Source of the DNA: Gordonia sp. SID5947
Lineage (GTDB): Bacteria > Actinomycetota > Actinomycetes > Mycobacteriales > Mycobacteriaceae
DNA length: 64,000 bases
Direction of reading: 5' to 3'
Assembly (NCBI RefSeq): GCF_009862785.1
Contig: NZ_WWHU01000001.1
Span: forward strand, 2,294,001 to 2,358,000
Shown: positions 44,512 through 52,302 of the stretch, piece after piece
How the letters are laid out: each line of letters opens with the position of its first letter
How positions within the stretch are numbered: position 1 is the first letter of the stretch
The notes under the pieces: generated by a model
Databases searched by the model: none
What the model saw: the letters and a program-made list of their open reading frames with translations, nothing else
What the model was told of the DNA's origin: nothing
Position numbers and translations under genes: made by a program

Positions 44512-44574
44512 GCACCGCCGAAACCTCACATCGGTTGTCCCACAACAGTTATCACACAAACGGTCCACACATGC

Positions 44575-44610
44575 TTCGGGCCGGCCTCGAATCCGAGGCC
44601 GGCCCGAAGT
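44575..44610. terminator. Strong bidirectional hairpin, 16-bp perfect stem
   Basis: CTTCGGGCCGGCCTCG (44575-44590), loop AATC, CGAGGCCGGCCCGAAG (44595-44610). It lies between the convergent ACAD and lipoprotein genes and is the clearest terminator in the window. Confidence 0.85.
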
Positions 44611-44615
44611 GGGTG

Positions 44616-45137
44616 TCACGCGCAGGCGGGTATCTGCCCTCCGTCGCCCTGGACCGCCATCAGCGCGCAGAAGGTGTCAGCGGACACCTTCCACTTGCCA
44701 TCCTCCTTGATCGCCTGACCGGTCTGGCCGGGCATCACCGGATTACCCTGCATCAGAAGGTCATACGTCACTTCCGCATTGTTGGCGTCCGTGACCTTCA
44801 CGTCCTTCACGGCCACCGTCGTCTGCATGGACTGCGGATTCTGCGTGAGTCCCTGCAACACCGGCTGGAATGCGGCACCGTTCTCGATCAACGCAGCGCG
44901 CTCAGGGGGTGGGGTCTGACCGTTGAAGAACACCACGTAGGCGTCGGTGATCTCCTTGGTGGTGGCCGGGTCCGAGGCAGCAGCCTCGGCCACCGAAGCC
45001 GACGTCGCCGCCATCGAACTGGTTGCGCTCGAATCGGAGTCACTCGAGTCCGAGTCGCTGCAGCCCGCCGCGACGCCGACGATCATGACCGCCCCCGCAC
45101 ACATGGCCAGGGCCCGCGCGGTGAATGTCTTGCGCAT
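44616..45137 (-). CDS. MTB12-like low-molecular-weight antigen lipoprotein
   Basis: 173 aa from ATG 45137, AAAGGA seven bases upstream. Signal peptide with lipobox VAAGC (Cys26), a Ser/Asp repeat linker, then a domain with VKVTDANNAEVTYDLLMQG matching the mycobacterial MTB12 family. These surface lipoproteins are characteristic of mycolic-acid actinobacteria; function unknown. It is unusual to find one under a catabolic-type operator (45228-45242). Confidence 0.8.
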   Translation of the reverse strand: MRKTFTARALAMCAGAVMIVGVAAGCSDSDSSDSDSSATSSMAATSASVAEAAASDPATTKEITDAYVVFFNGQTPPPERAALIENGAAFQPVLQGLTQNPQSMQTTVAVKDVKVTDANNAEVTYDLLMQGNPVMPGQTGQAIKEDGKWKVSADTFCALMAVQGDGGQIPACA

Positions 45138-45227
45138 GGTGGTGTCCTTTCTCGTGGACGCCCGATATCCCGAGACGCCCAACTGATTTCATGAAGATCG
45201 ACGACACCGGAGCCGACGACCGAGTCT

Positions 45228-45303
45228 GATAATTCCATTCTCATGTATGAGAATAAGCCAATCACCTGCTCGTTTCCGGCGATTCTGAGAATTTCTCATC
45301 GCC
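45228..45303. promoter_or_regulatory. Cluster of GAGAA/TTCTC inverted elements upstream of the lipoprotein
   Basis: It includes GATAATTCCATTCTC (45228-45242, one mismatch to the motif), an overlapping 18-bp near-palindrome ATTCTCATGTATGAGAAT (45237-45254) and TGAGAATTTCTCA (45286-45298) inside a GGCGAT/ATCGCC stem (45278-45303). The last may also be the terminator of the crotonase gene ending at 45346. Confidence 0.5.
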
Positions 45304-45345
45304 AATCTTGTTGCTGTGTGGATGATCTGAACCGTCCGGTCCCCC

Positions 45346-46128
45346 TCAGTTCATCCGGCCCTTCATCTCTTCGAGATCGACGAGGACAGGGAACCCATTG
45401 ACGCTCAATGCGTTACCATGACCGGTCTGATGAATGTCGAACACGGACTGGATTGCCGCATAGAAGCCCTGGATGTCGAGGGTCTGGTTGACCGCACGCT
45501 TGGCCTGGCGCACCGCGAACGATGGCATCGTGGCGATCCGGGCCGCCATCTCGATCGTTCGCGCATCGAGCTCTTCCCGGGGCACCACGAGGTTCACCAT
45601 CCCGGTCTGCTCCGCTTCGGCGGCCGTGACCGGTCGCCCGGTGAACAGGATCTCCTTGGCCTTGCGCGGTCCCAGTTCCCAGGTGTGCCCGTGATACTCG
45701 ACGCCGCCGATGCCCATCATGACGACCGGATCGGAGAACTTGGCATCCTCCGAGGCGATGATGAGATCGCACGGCCAGCAGAGCAGCAACCCGCCGGCAA
45801 TGCAACGCCCCTGCACCGCGGCGATACTGGGTTTCGGGATGTTGCGCCAGCGCAGGCTGTAGTCGAGGTATCGCCGGGCTTCGGTCCCGTACACCATCTC
45901 CAGGGTGATCTTGTCGGGCCTCGGTCCGCCACCGGTCAGATCGTGACCGGACGAGAAGTGCTTGCCCTCGCCACGCAGGACGATCACGCTCACGTCTGGA
46001 TCGTCGGCGGCCCGTGTCCAGGCTGCGTCGAGTTCGTCGAGAAGCTCCGCGTTCTGAGCGTTGGCCACCTCGGGGCGATTCAGCGTGATGGTAGCGATCT
46101 TGTCCTTCACGTCATACAGGATGTTCAT
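45346..46128 (-). CDS. Crotonase-family enoyl-CoA hydratase/isomerase
   Basis: 260 aa. LNRPEVANAQN, HFSSGHDLTGGG (oxyanion loop with His) and GRCIAGGLLLCWPCD mark the family. The active-site region reads SDPVVMMGIGGVEYHG, without the PE glutamate of classical hydratases, so the reaction may differ (hydratase, retro-Claisen or isomerase). Last gene of the leftward ACAD-ACAD-crotonase operon. Confidence 0.85.
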   Translation of the reverse strand: MNILYDVKDKIATITLNRPEVANAQNAELLDELDAAWTRAADDPDVSVIVLRGEGKHFSSGHDLTGGGPRPDKITLEMVYGTEARRYLDYSLRWRNIPKPSIAAVQGRCIAGGLLLCWPCDLIIASEDAKFSDPVVMMGIGGVEYHGHTWELGPRKAKEILFTGRPVTAAEAEQTGMVNLVVPREELDARTIEMAARIATMPSFAVRQAKRAVNQTLDIQGFYAAIQSVFDIHQTGHGNALSVNGFPVLVDLEEMKGRMN

Positions 46129-46151
46129 CTGTGTCCTTCATCGATTCCGCC

Positions 46152-47327
46152 TCAGCGCCTGGGCAATCCGAGCACGCGCTCGGCGATGACGTTCCGTTGG
46201 ATCTCTGACGTGCCGCCGGCGATGGTGTAACCGAAACTGCGGGCATAACGTTCGAACCAACTGGTGTAGAGCATCTCGAGGTCCATGTGGTCATACGGCG
46301 CGGTGAGACCGGGATGTGACAGTCCGTTCTCACCGGCGGCCGTGAGCGCACGCTCTGTCGCGTTCTGAACCGCTTCCGAACCCATCAGCTTGAGCACCGA
46401 CAGCGCCGGCACATCCTGCTCGCCTCTGGCCGCCCTGCCCAATGCCTGCGACCCCAGCAACCGGAGTGCATGGGAGTCCATCACGAGAGTCGCGTACCGG
46501 TCGCGGTCGAGGACGGTCTCCGGACGGTAATCACGGAGCAGATCCTCCAGACGCTCGGCAAAGCTCAGCCACAACAGAGTTCGCTCATGGCCCAACGAAC
46601 CGTTCGCCACATGCCAGCCCCCGTTGAGCTCGCCTATCAGATTCTCGGCGGGAACCCGTACGTCCTCGAAGAAGACCTCGTTGAAATCCAGATCCGTCGG
46701 GGACGAGATCGCCCCGAACGGGCGCCGCGTGACGCCTGGCAGGTCCGTCGGGATGAGGATCGCGCTGATGCCCTTGTGTTTTGGCGCGTCGGGATCGGTC
46801 CGCACGAACGTCAGCAGCACGTCGGCGTCGTGCGCGCCCGACGTCCACACCTTCTGACCGTTCACCACGAACTCGTCACCCTCGAGCCGGGCCTTGGTGC
46901 GCAGAGACGCCAGATCCGACCCGGCTCCGGGCTCGCTCATGCCCAGTGACGCGGTGATCTCGGCCCGCAGGATACGTACCGCCCATTTGTTCTTCTGCTC
47001 CGGCGTTCCGAAAGTGAGCAACGATGCGGCGATGATGCCAAGGCCCTGTGGGTTGTAACTGTGGTAGATACGTCGTCGCGACAATTCGACCAGATGGACG
47101 TACTGCTGCAGGATGCTCGCGTTGCGACCGCCGAACTCCGGCGGGTTCCCCGGCTGCAACCACCCGTTGTCGAACTGCAGGCGCTGCCAGGTGCGCGCCC
47201 AATCCGGGATGTCCGAACTGGATTTCGCCCGCCGGCCGGCGTCCGCCTCGGTGGGCAGATGCTCGTCGAGAAACGCGATGAACTCCGCTCGGAACTCCTC
47301 GACGTCGGTGTCAAAGTTGAGTTGCAC
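46152..47327 (-). CDS. Acyl-CoA dehydrogenase, large subunit of a heteromeric pair
   Basis: 391 aa from GTG 47327 (GAGGAG upstream). SLGMSEPGAGSDLASLRTKA, VNGQKVWTSGAHDAD and the ending AGGTSEIQRNVIAERVLGL are well conserved. It overlaps the short ACAD gene before it by 17 bp. This arrangement matches FadE-type alpha2beta2 enzymes. Confidence 0.89.
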   Translation of the reverse strand: MQLNFDTDVEEFRAEFIAFLDEHLPTEADAGRRAKSSSDIPDWARTWQRLQFDNGWLQPGNPPEFGGRNASILQQYVHLVELSRRRIYHSYNPQGLGIIAASLLTFGTPEQKNKWAVRILRAEITASLGMSEPGAGSDLASLRTKARLEGDEFVVNGQKVWTSGAHDADVLLTFVRTDPDAPKHKGISAILIPTDLPGVTRRPFGAISSPTDLDFNEVFFEDVRVPAENLIGELNGGWHVANGSLGHERTLLWLSFAERLEDLLRDYRPETVLDRDRYATLVMDSHALRLLGSQALGRAARGEQDVPALSVLKLMGSEAVQNATERALTAAGENGLSHPGLTAPYDHMDLEMLYTSWFERYARSFGYTIAGGTSEIQRNVIAERVLGLPRR

Positions 47328-48318
47328 GATACTCCTCGGTGATCAATGCCCGGTGTTCGTCCGAACCCCCGAGCATCAGCTCTCCTGCCTTTGCGCGCTT
47401 GAGTGGGAACTGCAGATCGTTCTCCCACGTGTAGCCCATCGCGCCGAACAGCTGATAGCCGTTGCGGAACACCACTGATTGGCACTCCCCTGCCGAGGCT
47501 TTCGCCATCGACGCCGCCAGTCTCATGTCGGTGCTGCCGGTCGAGATCGTCAGTGCGCTGTAATAGGCGAGCGCGCGGGCCCGTTCGATCGCTACGTGCA
47601 TGTCGGCGGCCTTGTGTTTCACGGCCTGGAAGCTGCCGATCGCGACGCCGAATTGCTGCCGGTTGGTGACGTGTTCGAGGGCGAGGTCGAGGATGCGCTG
47701 GCATGCACCGACCATCGTGATGGCCATCCCCATCAATGCGACGGCTCGCGCACGGGCGACGTCGGGCACCGGATTGCGGCGGGAATCCGACACCCGGACA
47801 GACGGGAACGTCACGTCCGCGATGTGCATCAACGGGTCGAAGCACGGTACCCGGGTCACGATGGCGGCATCGGCCGGGATCACGAACACACCGGCGGCAG
47901 TCACCACGGCGAACTGCTCGGCACGGTCACCGTCCAGAACGGTCCGACAGGTACCCGACAGCAGCCAGCCCTCGTCGTCGAGGTGCGCGATCACCCCCGT
48001 GGGGACCGCCGCTCCCGTGTGGCCGGGTTCCGCGAGTTCCCCGGCCAGCGGCGCGAACTGTGTCACGGTCGCCAGGAACGGTGTGGGATCGGTCGCCGAT
48101 CCCATCGCTTCCAGTGCGATGGCCAGTTCGACCGATTCGGCGGGCTCGACCAACTCCGTCCAGCCCTGGTCCACGTAGGTCGCCCAGAGCGGTGCAGGGT
48201 CGACATCGTCGTCGACCACCCGCCGGACCCATGCGGGCGAGCACTCCTTGGCCAGCAATTCCCGCACGGTCTTACCCCAGAGCCGCTGGTCGGAATCGAA
48301 CTCTACGAGCACGGACAC
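47311..48318 (-). CDS. Acyl-CoA dehydrogenase, divergent partner subunit
   Basis: 335 aa from GTG 48318; GTG 48312 is equally possible. The N-terminal and middle domains are diverged. The C-terminal domain keeps TNRQQFGVAIGSFQAVKHK and QLFGAMGYTWENDLQFPLKR. First gene of the leftward operon, about 70 bp after the operator 48389-48403. Confidence 0.84.
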   Translation of the reverse strand: MSVLVEFDSDQRLWGKTVRELLAKECSPAWVRRVVDDDVDPAPLWATYVDQGWTELVEPAESVELAIALEAMGSATDPTPFLATVTQFAPLAGELAEPGHTGAAVPTGVIAHLDDEGWLLSGTCRTVLDGDRAEQFAVVTAAGVFVIPADAAIVTRVPCFDPLMHIADVTFPSVRVSDSRRNPVPDVARARAVALMGMAITMVGACQRILDLALEHVTNRQQFGVAIGSFQAVKHKAADMHVAIERARALAYYSALTISTGSTDMRLAASMAKASAGECQSVVFRNGYQLFGAMGYTWENDLQFPLKRAKAGELMLGGSDEHRALITEEYRATQL

Positions 48319-48388
48319 TCTCCTCTCGGCTTCCCTTGTGCCCCGACGGCCGATGACGACGACGGAGAGACTGATCTATCCACAAACT

Positions 48389-48403
48389 GAGAATAGCGTT
48401 CTC
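48389..48403. promoter_or_regulatory. Operator palindrome GAGAATAGCGTTCTC
   Basis: Exact match to GAGAAY-N3-RTTCTC in the 194-bp divergent gap between the ACAD operon and the TetR gene; an extra half-site GAGAAT follows at 48410. It could control both directions. Confidence 0.7.
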
Positions 48404-48512
48404 CATTTGAGAATGGAACACTTTCATCTTGTAGAGTCCCCTTCGCCGCGATGCAGTGTTCACTCAGCTAAACTCGCCCTATGCATAGGCAACTCGGCGG
48501 AAAACGGGCGCT

Positions 48513-49169
48513 ATGACAAGCGCGAACGAAGAGCCCGCATGGAAGCAGCGTGCCGTGGAACGGTCCATCAAGACCGCGAAACTGCGCGCCGAACAGCGTG
48601 TGCAACGCTTTCTCGACGCCGCGCAGGCGATCATCACCGAGAAGGGCACCACCGAGTTCACGGTGCAGGAGGTCGTCGAACGGTCGAAGCAGTCGCTGCG
48701 CAGTTTCTACCTGCAGTTCGACGGCAAGCACGAGTTGCTCCTCGCGTTGTTCGAAGATGCACTCAGCAAGTCCGCCGACCAGATCCGGGCAGCCGCGGCC
48801 ACCGAGACCGATCCCATCGAACGGGTCCGGGTAGCGGTGACCCTGCTGTTCGAGCTGTCACGTCCGGACCCGAATGCCAAGCGGCCGTTGTTCAGCGACT
48901 TTGCGCCACAGCTACTCCTCACGCACCCGACCGAGGTGCGGGTCGCGCACGCCCCACTCGTCGCACTGCTGTCGGAGTTCCTCGAGGAGGCCTCTGCCGC
49001 AGACGAATTGCGCGAGGGACTCAATCCCCGGCGGATGGCCGCGATGGTGATGCAGACGGTCATGTTCATCGCACAGTCCAGCGCGCCCACCGACGACCCG
49101 GACAACCACCCCATCAGTGCCGATGAGGTCTGGGAGTTCTGCGCACGAGGCTTCAGCCGCCCGGCGTAA
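48513..49169 (+). CDS. TetR/AcrR-family regulator, second candidate regulon repressor
   Basis: 218 aa. A basic N-terminal extension (about 25 aa) precedes the HTH FTVQEVVERSKQSLRSFYLQF. Exact operator copies lie on both sides (48389-48403 upstream, 49176-49190 downstream, before TesB). That makes it the best candidate for recognising the GAGAAY form of the motif, while the regulator at 18397 may bind the AAGAAT form. Ligand unknown. Confidence 0.84.
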   Translation: MTSANEEPAWKQRAVERSIKTAKLRAEQRVQRFLDAAQAIITEKGTTEFTVQEVVERSKQSLRSFYLQFDGKHELLLALFEDALSKSADQIRAAAATETDPIERVRVAVTLLFELSRPDPNAKRPLFSDFAPQLLLTHPTEVRVAHAPLVALLSEFLEEASAADELREGLNPRRMAAMVMQTVMFIAQSSAPTDDPDNHPISADEVWEFCARGFSRPA

Positions 49170-49175
49170 CGCCGT

Positions 49176-49190
49176 GAGAATCATATTCTC
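49176..49190. promoter_or_regulatory. Operator palindrome GAGAATCATATTCTC
   Basis: Exact match to the motif, 30 bp before the TesB start. TetR-gene stop is only 7 bp upstream, so TesB has its own regulated promoter. Confidence 0.72.
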
Positions 49191-49220
49191 ATTTTCGGAA
49201 TCTTTGATTACACTGCCGTC

Positions 49221-50081
49221 ATGGCAAATGACTGGCGTGAGCTGATCTCCGTTCTCGAACTGCGCGACTGCACTCCGGTGGGTGCCCGTGCGGTCGACCG
49301 CTCGCCGGTCACCGGCGCCGCTTCCACGGCCGCCACGAGTTGCTATCGAGGGCACAATCTCTCGCTGCCCTACCGACGACTGTTCGGTGGGCAACTACTC
49401 GCACAGTTCGTGGCGGCAGCAGGAATCGCGAGTCCGGACAAGTCCATCCGGTCGATCCATGCCAACTTCTTGCGAGAGGGCCTGGTCGACGAGGACGTCA
49501 CCTACGAGGTGGACCACCGGCACCGCGGACGATCTTTCGACACACTTCAGATCAGTGCGACCCAGCCGGACCGCCTCATCGCCGTGGCGACGATCGCGAT
49601 GCATGTCCCCGATCACGGGCCGGACGTCCAGACGATCGATCCGATACCCGAACTACCCGGCTCCGATCGTCAGATCACCGTCGGGCTGTTGCCCTGGGAG
49701 ATCCGTTCGTTCGATGATCTCGACGACCCCGCCGCCGCCACCCCGCATCACGAGATGTGGATGCGCACACCGGCCGCCGAGGACGACAGTGCCTACCCCT
49801 CTGTTGCGGCGTACGCAACGGATCTCACCGTGATCGGGACGGCCCTGCGTCCGTTGGACGGCTACAGCCAGGGCGGCAACGGAACCGCCTTTCATTCGGC
49901 GGTGACCTCCCACACGATGTGGTTCCATCGCCCGGTGCGCACCGACGACTGGCTCCTGATACGGCAGGACAGCCCGATCATCGCCGGCGGTAGATGCTAC
50001 GGACGTGGAGACATCATCACCGAAAGTGGCTCTCTGATAGCCTCTTTCGCGCAGGAGGCGGTTGTCAGGATGCCCTCGTGA
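49221..50081 (+). CDS. Acyl-CoA thioesterase II (TesB-like)
   Basis: 286 aa, double hot-dog length. LFGGQLLAQFVAAA, IRSIHANFLREG and TMWFHRPVRTDDWLL are family landmarks. At the position of the catalytic Asp of E. coli TesB (SLDHSMWFH) it reads VTSHTMWFH, so Ser replaces Asp and activity may be altered. It would release CoA from dead-end intermediates. It overlaps the next gene by GTGA. Confidence 0.85.
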   Translation: MANDWRELISVLELRDCTPVGARAVDRSPVTGAASTAATSCYRGHNLSLPYRRLFGGQLLAQFVAAAGIASPDKSIRSIHANFLREGLVDEDVTYEVDHRHRGRSFDTLQISATQPDRLIAVATIAMHVPDHGPDVQTIDPIPELPGSDRQITVGLLPWEIRSFDDLDDPAAATPHHEMWMRTPAAEDDSAYPSVAAYATDLTVIGTALRPLDGYSQGGNGTAFHSAVTSHTMWFHRPVRTDDWLLIRQDSPIIAGGRCYGRGDIITESGSLIASFAQEAVVRMPS

Positions 50082-51151
50082 CCGCGACCGCCCCGTCACC
50101 GGCGGCGACCGCGACAGTCCCACGAGAACCTCGGTGTGTTCAGTGGGCGACCGGCAACATCGGCGCCCGGTCGCTACGCGCGATCATCGAGCATCCGCAC
50201 CTCGACCTCGTCGGTGTGTACGTGACATCACCGGCGAAAGCCGGCGCTGATGTGGGCGACCTCTGCGGCCTGCCCCTGATCGGGCTGACGGCGACCGACA
50301 GCGTCGACGACGTGATCGCCCTGGCACCCGATTGCGTCGTCTACATGCCCGCGGCCCTCGACCCCGACGAGGTGGTCCGGCTTCTCGAGGCCGGGATCAA
50401 CATCGTCACCACTCGCGGCGAGTTCCACCGACCGGCGAGCATGGACACCGAGTTGCGCGGCCGCATCGAGCGGGCCTGTGCTGCCGGTGGCACGTCGATT
50501 CACTCGACCGGCAGCAGCCCGGGATTCATCACCGAGGCAATTCCGCTGGTGCTCAGCTCGATACAGCGTCGAGTCGACCTGATCGCCATCGACGAGTTCG
50601 CCGATCTCTCCCGACGGGATTCGCCGGACCTGCTGTTCGGCATCATGGGCTTCGGTGGCCAGGCGCGGGATTTCGAGGACTTTCGTCTCGAGCATCTCCG
50701 CGGCAGCTTCGGCCCGTCGCTGCAACTCGTCGCCGAGGCGATCGGACTGGCCCTGGACTCGGTCGAGGTCCACGGTGAGGTCGGCCTGACGACACGGGAG
50801 GTGTCCATCGCCGCCGGCACACTACGCGCAGGGTCGGTGGGCGCCCAGCGGATCACGGTCGCCGGGATGCGAGACGGCGTCGAGATCATTCGATTCCGCG
50901 CCAACTGGTACTGCACGCCGGACATCGAGCCACACTGGGACCTGCTGGCGACCGGCTGGCGCGTCGTGGTCGACGGTGACGCGCCGCTGTCGGTCGACAT
51001 CAACATGCCGATCGATCTGGAGCACATGGCGGAGACCACCCCCGGGTACACCGCCAACCGTGCGGTGAACGCGGTGCGCCATGTCTGCGCCGCCGCCCCA
51101 GGCATCCGCACGTCGATCGATCTGCCGCAGATCGTCGCCGACCTCTCCTGA
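50078..51151 (+). CDS. DapB-like NAD(P)-binding reductase of unknown substrate
   Basis: 357 aa from GTG 50078 (AGGA upstream). VQWATGNIGARSLRAIIEHP is the cofactor loop and STGSSPGFITEAIPL the conserved second motif. Paralogue of 14030-15100 with the same architecture. Coupled to TesB by GTGA overlap. A role in handling acids or amides after CoA release is possible, but unsupported by known chemistry of the group. Confidence 0.7.
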   Translation: MTATAPSPAATATVPREPRCVQWATGNIGARSLRAIIEHPHLDLVGVYVTSPAKAGADVGDLCGLPLIGLTATDSVDDVIALAPDCVVYMPAALDPDEVVRLLEAGINIVTTRGEFHRPASMDTELRGRIERACAAGGTSIHSTGSSPGFITEAIPLVLSSIQRRVDLIAIDEFADLSRRDSPDLLFGIMGFGGQARDFEDFRLEHLRGSFGPSLQLVAEAIGLALDSVEVHGEVGLTTREVSIAAGTLRAGSVGAQRITVAGMRDGVEIIRFRANWYCTPDIEPHWDLLATGWRVVVDGDAPLSVDINMPIDLEHMAETTPGYTANRAVNAVRHVCAAAPGIRTSIDLPQIVADLS

Positions 51152-51154
51152 TCT

Positions 51155-51252
51155 CGCCGACAGCAACCGATTCTCCGCCGACAGCAACCGGAAAGTCACC
51201 CACAGCAACCTGCATGCCGCCGACAGCAACCGGAAAGTCGCCGAGAGCAACC
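51155..51252 (+). repeat. Five direct 21-bp repeats (CGCCGACAGCAACC core)
   Basis: Cores begin at 51155, 51176, 51197, 51218 and 51239, exactly 21 bp apart. The third (CACCCACAGCAACC) and fifth (CGCCGAGAGCAACC) vary slightly. The 7-bp spacers include GGAAAGT twice. This is the left arm of an inverted array starting just after the stop of the DapB-like gene. Confidence 0.92.
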
Positions 51253-51311
51253 TGCCTGTCGTCGCGCGTGCGCTAGGCACGTCGACGGGGCCGTCTCGCC
51301 CCGCCATCGGT

Positions 51312-51388
51312 CGTTGCTGTCGGCGCGTTTTCGGTTGCTGTCGACGCATTTTCGGTTGCTGTCGGCGAGATGGTGGTTGCTGTCGGCG
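51312..51388 (-). repeat. Four inverted copies of the 21-bp repeat (GGTTGCTGTCGGCG core)
   Basis: Cores begin at 51312, 51333, 51354 and 51375, again exactly 21 bp apart. They are the reverse complement of the left arm. The 59-bp centre (51253-51311) is not repeated. The two arms could fold into a long stem of alternating paired cores and unpaired spacers. The array ends 20 bp before the MeaB-like gene, which is convergent. Confidence 0.92.
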
Positions 51389-51408
51389 GGGCTAGGACGG
51401 GGTGAACC

Positions 51409-52302
51409 CTAGACGGGTGCGATGAGCTTCTCGGCCGCCGTGTACGGATCCATTCCGCCGGCCACCACGGCGTCGACGAGTTCGGCCAATGCCGGGTGCG
51501 TGCGCAGCCGGGTCATGGCGAGAGACAGGATCTGGCCACGCAGTCGGGCCGCCCTCCGAACCGGATCGTCGTCGCGCCGATGGTTCTCGACCGCCTCGAC
51601 GAGTGCGTCCACCCCCTCGCCGCGCGAGGCGATCAGTGTCATCACCGGCACCGACGACTCCATACGCAGATCACGCACGGTCTGATCGGCGCCCTCGCGA
51701 TCGGCCTTGTTGACGACCAGCAGATCGGCGACCTCGAGCAGGCCAGCCTTGGCCGCCTGAACCGCATCTCCCGCACCGGGATTGAGGATGACGACAGTGG
51801 GGTCCGCGACGGCGGAGACCTCCACCTCCGACTGGCCCACTCCCACGGTCTCGACGAGGACGACGTCGTAATGGAGCGCTTCCAGGAGCCGGATGGCGGC
51901 CGGTACCGCGGAGGCGAGACCTCCGAGGTGACCGCGTGTCGCCATCGACCGGATGAGCACGTCTCGGTCGTCGATGTGCTGGGTCATCCGGATCCGATCG
52001 CCCAGCAACGCACCACCGCTGTACGGCGAGGTGGGATCGACCGCCAGGACCGCGACGCGCTTGCCGTCTGAACGATAGGTGGCGACGAGCGCCGTGATCG
52101 TGGTCGATTTGCCGGCGCCCGGCGGTCCGGTTATCCCGATGGTCGAGACAGCGCCTGTCGCGGGCCCTATCGCTTCCAGCACGACATCCCGCTCGGTGCC
52201 CTCTACCAGGGAGAGGAGCCTTCCCGCTGCTCTGGCCGAGCCGCCGCGCGCGGCCGCCAACTGCTCGTCGACGGACGCACGCAACACACTCTTCTCAGCC
52301 AT
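51409..52302 (-). CDS. meaB: MeaB/ArgK-type G-protein chaperone
   Basis: 297 aa from ATG 52302, overlapping the thiolase gene by 8 bp. P-loop GPPGAGKSTT, DPTSPYSGGALLGDRIRM, ETVGVGQSE and VNKAD are intact. MeaB proteins load and protect B12-dependent acyl-CoA mutases such as methylmalonyl-CoA or isobutyryl-CoA mutase. No mutase lies in this window, so the partner is elsewhere or this paralogue has another client. Third gene of the ligase-thiolase-meaB operon. Confidence 0.85.
   Translation of the reverse strand: MAEKSVLRASVDEQLAAARGGSARAAGRLLSLVEGTERDVVLEAIGPATGAVSTIGITGPPGAGKSTTITALVATYRSDGKRVAVLAVDPTSPYSGGALLGDRIRMTQHIDDRDVLIRSMATRGHLGGLASAVPAAIRLLEALHYDVVLVETVGVGQSEVEVSAVADPTVVILNPGAGDAVQAAKAGLLEVADLLVVNKADREGADQTVRDLRMESSVPVMTLIASRGEGVDALVEAVENHRRDDDPVRRAARLRGQILSLAMTRLRTHPALAELVDAVVAGGMDPYTAAEKLIAPV

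Noticed and set aside
51155..51388. CRISPR array
   Set aside because: The spacers are only 7 bp, repeats are 14 bp, the two halves are inverted, and no cas genes are nearby.
51081..51395. Open frames with heptapeptide repeats (ADSNRKV on +, RLLSA on -) across the 21-bp arrays
   Set aside because: The period of 21 bp makes such frames unavoidable. Neither has a ribosome site, a proper start or a family resemblance, and both run into neighbouring genes.
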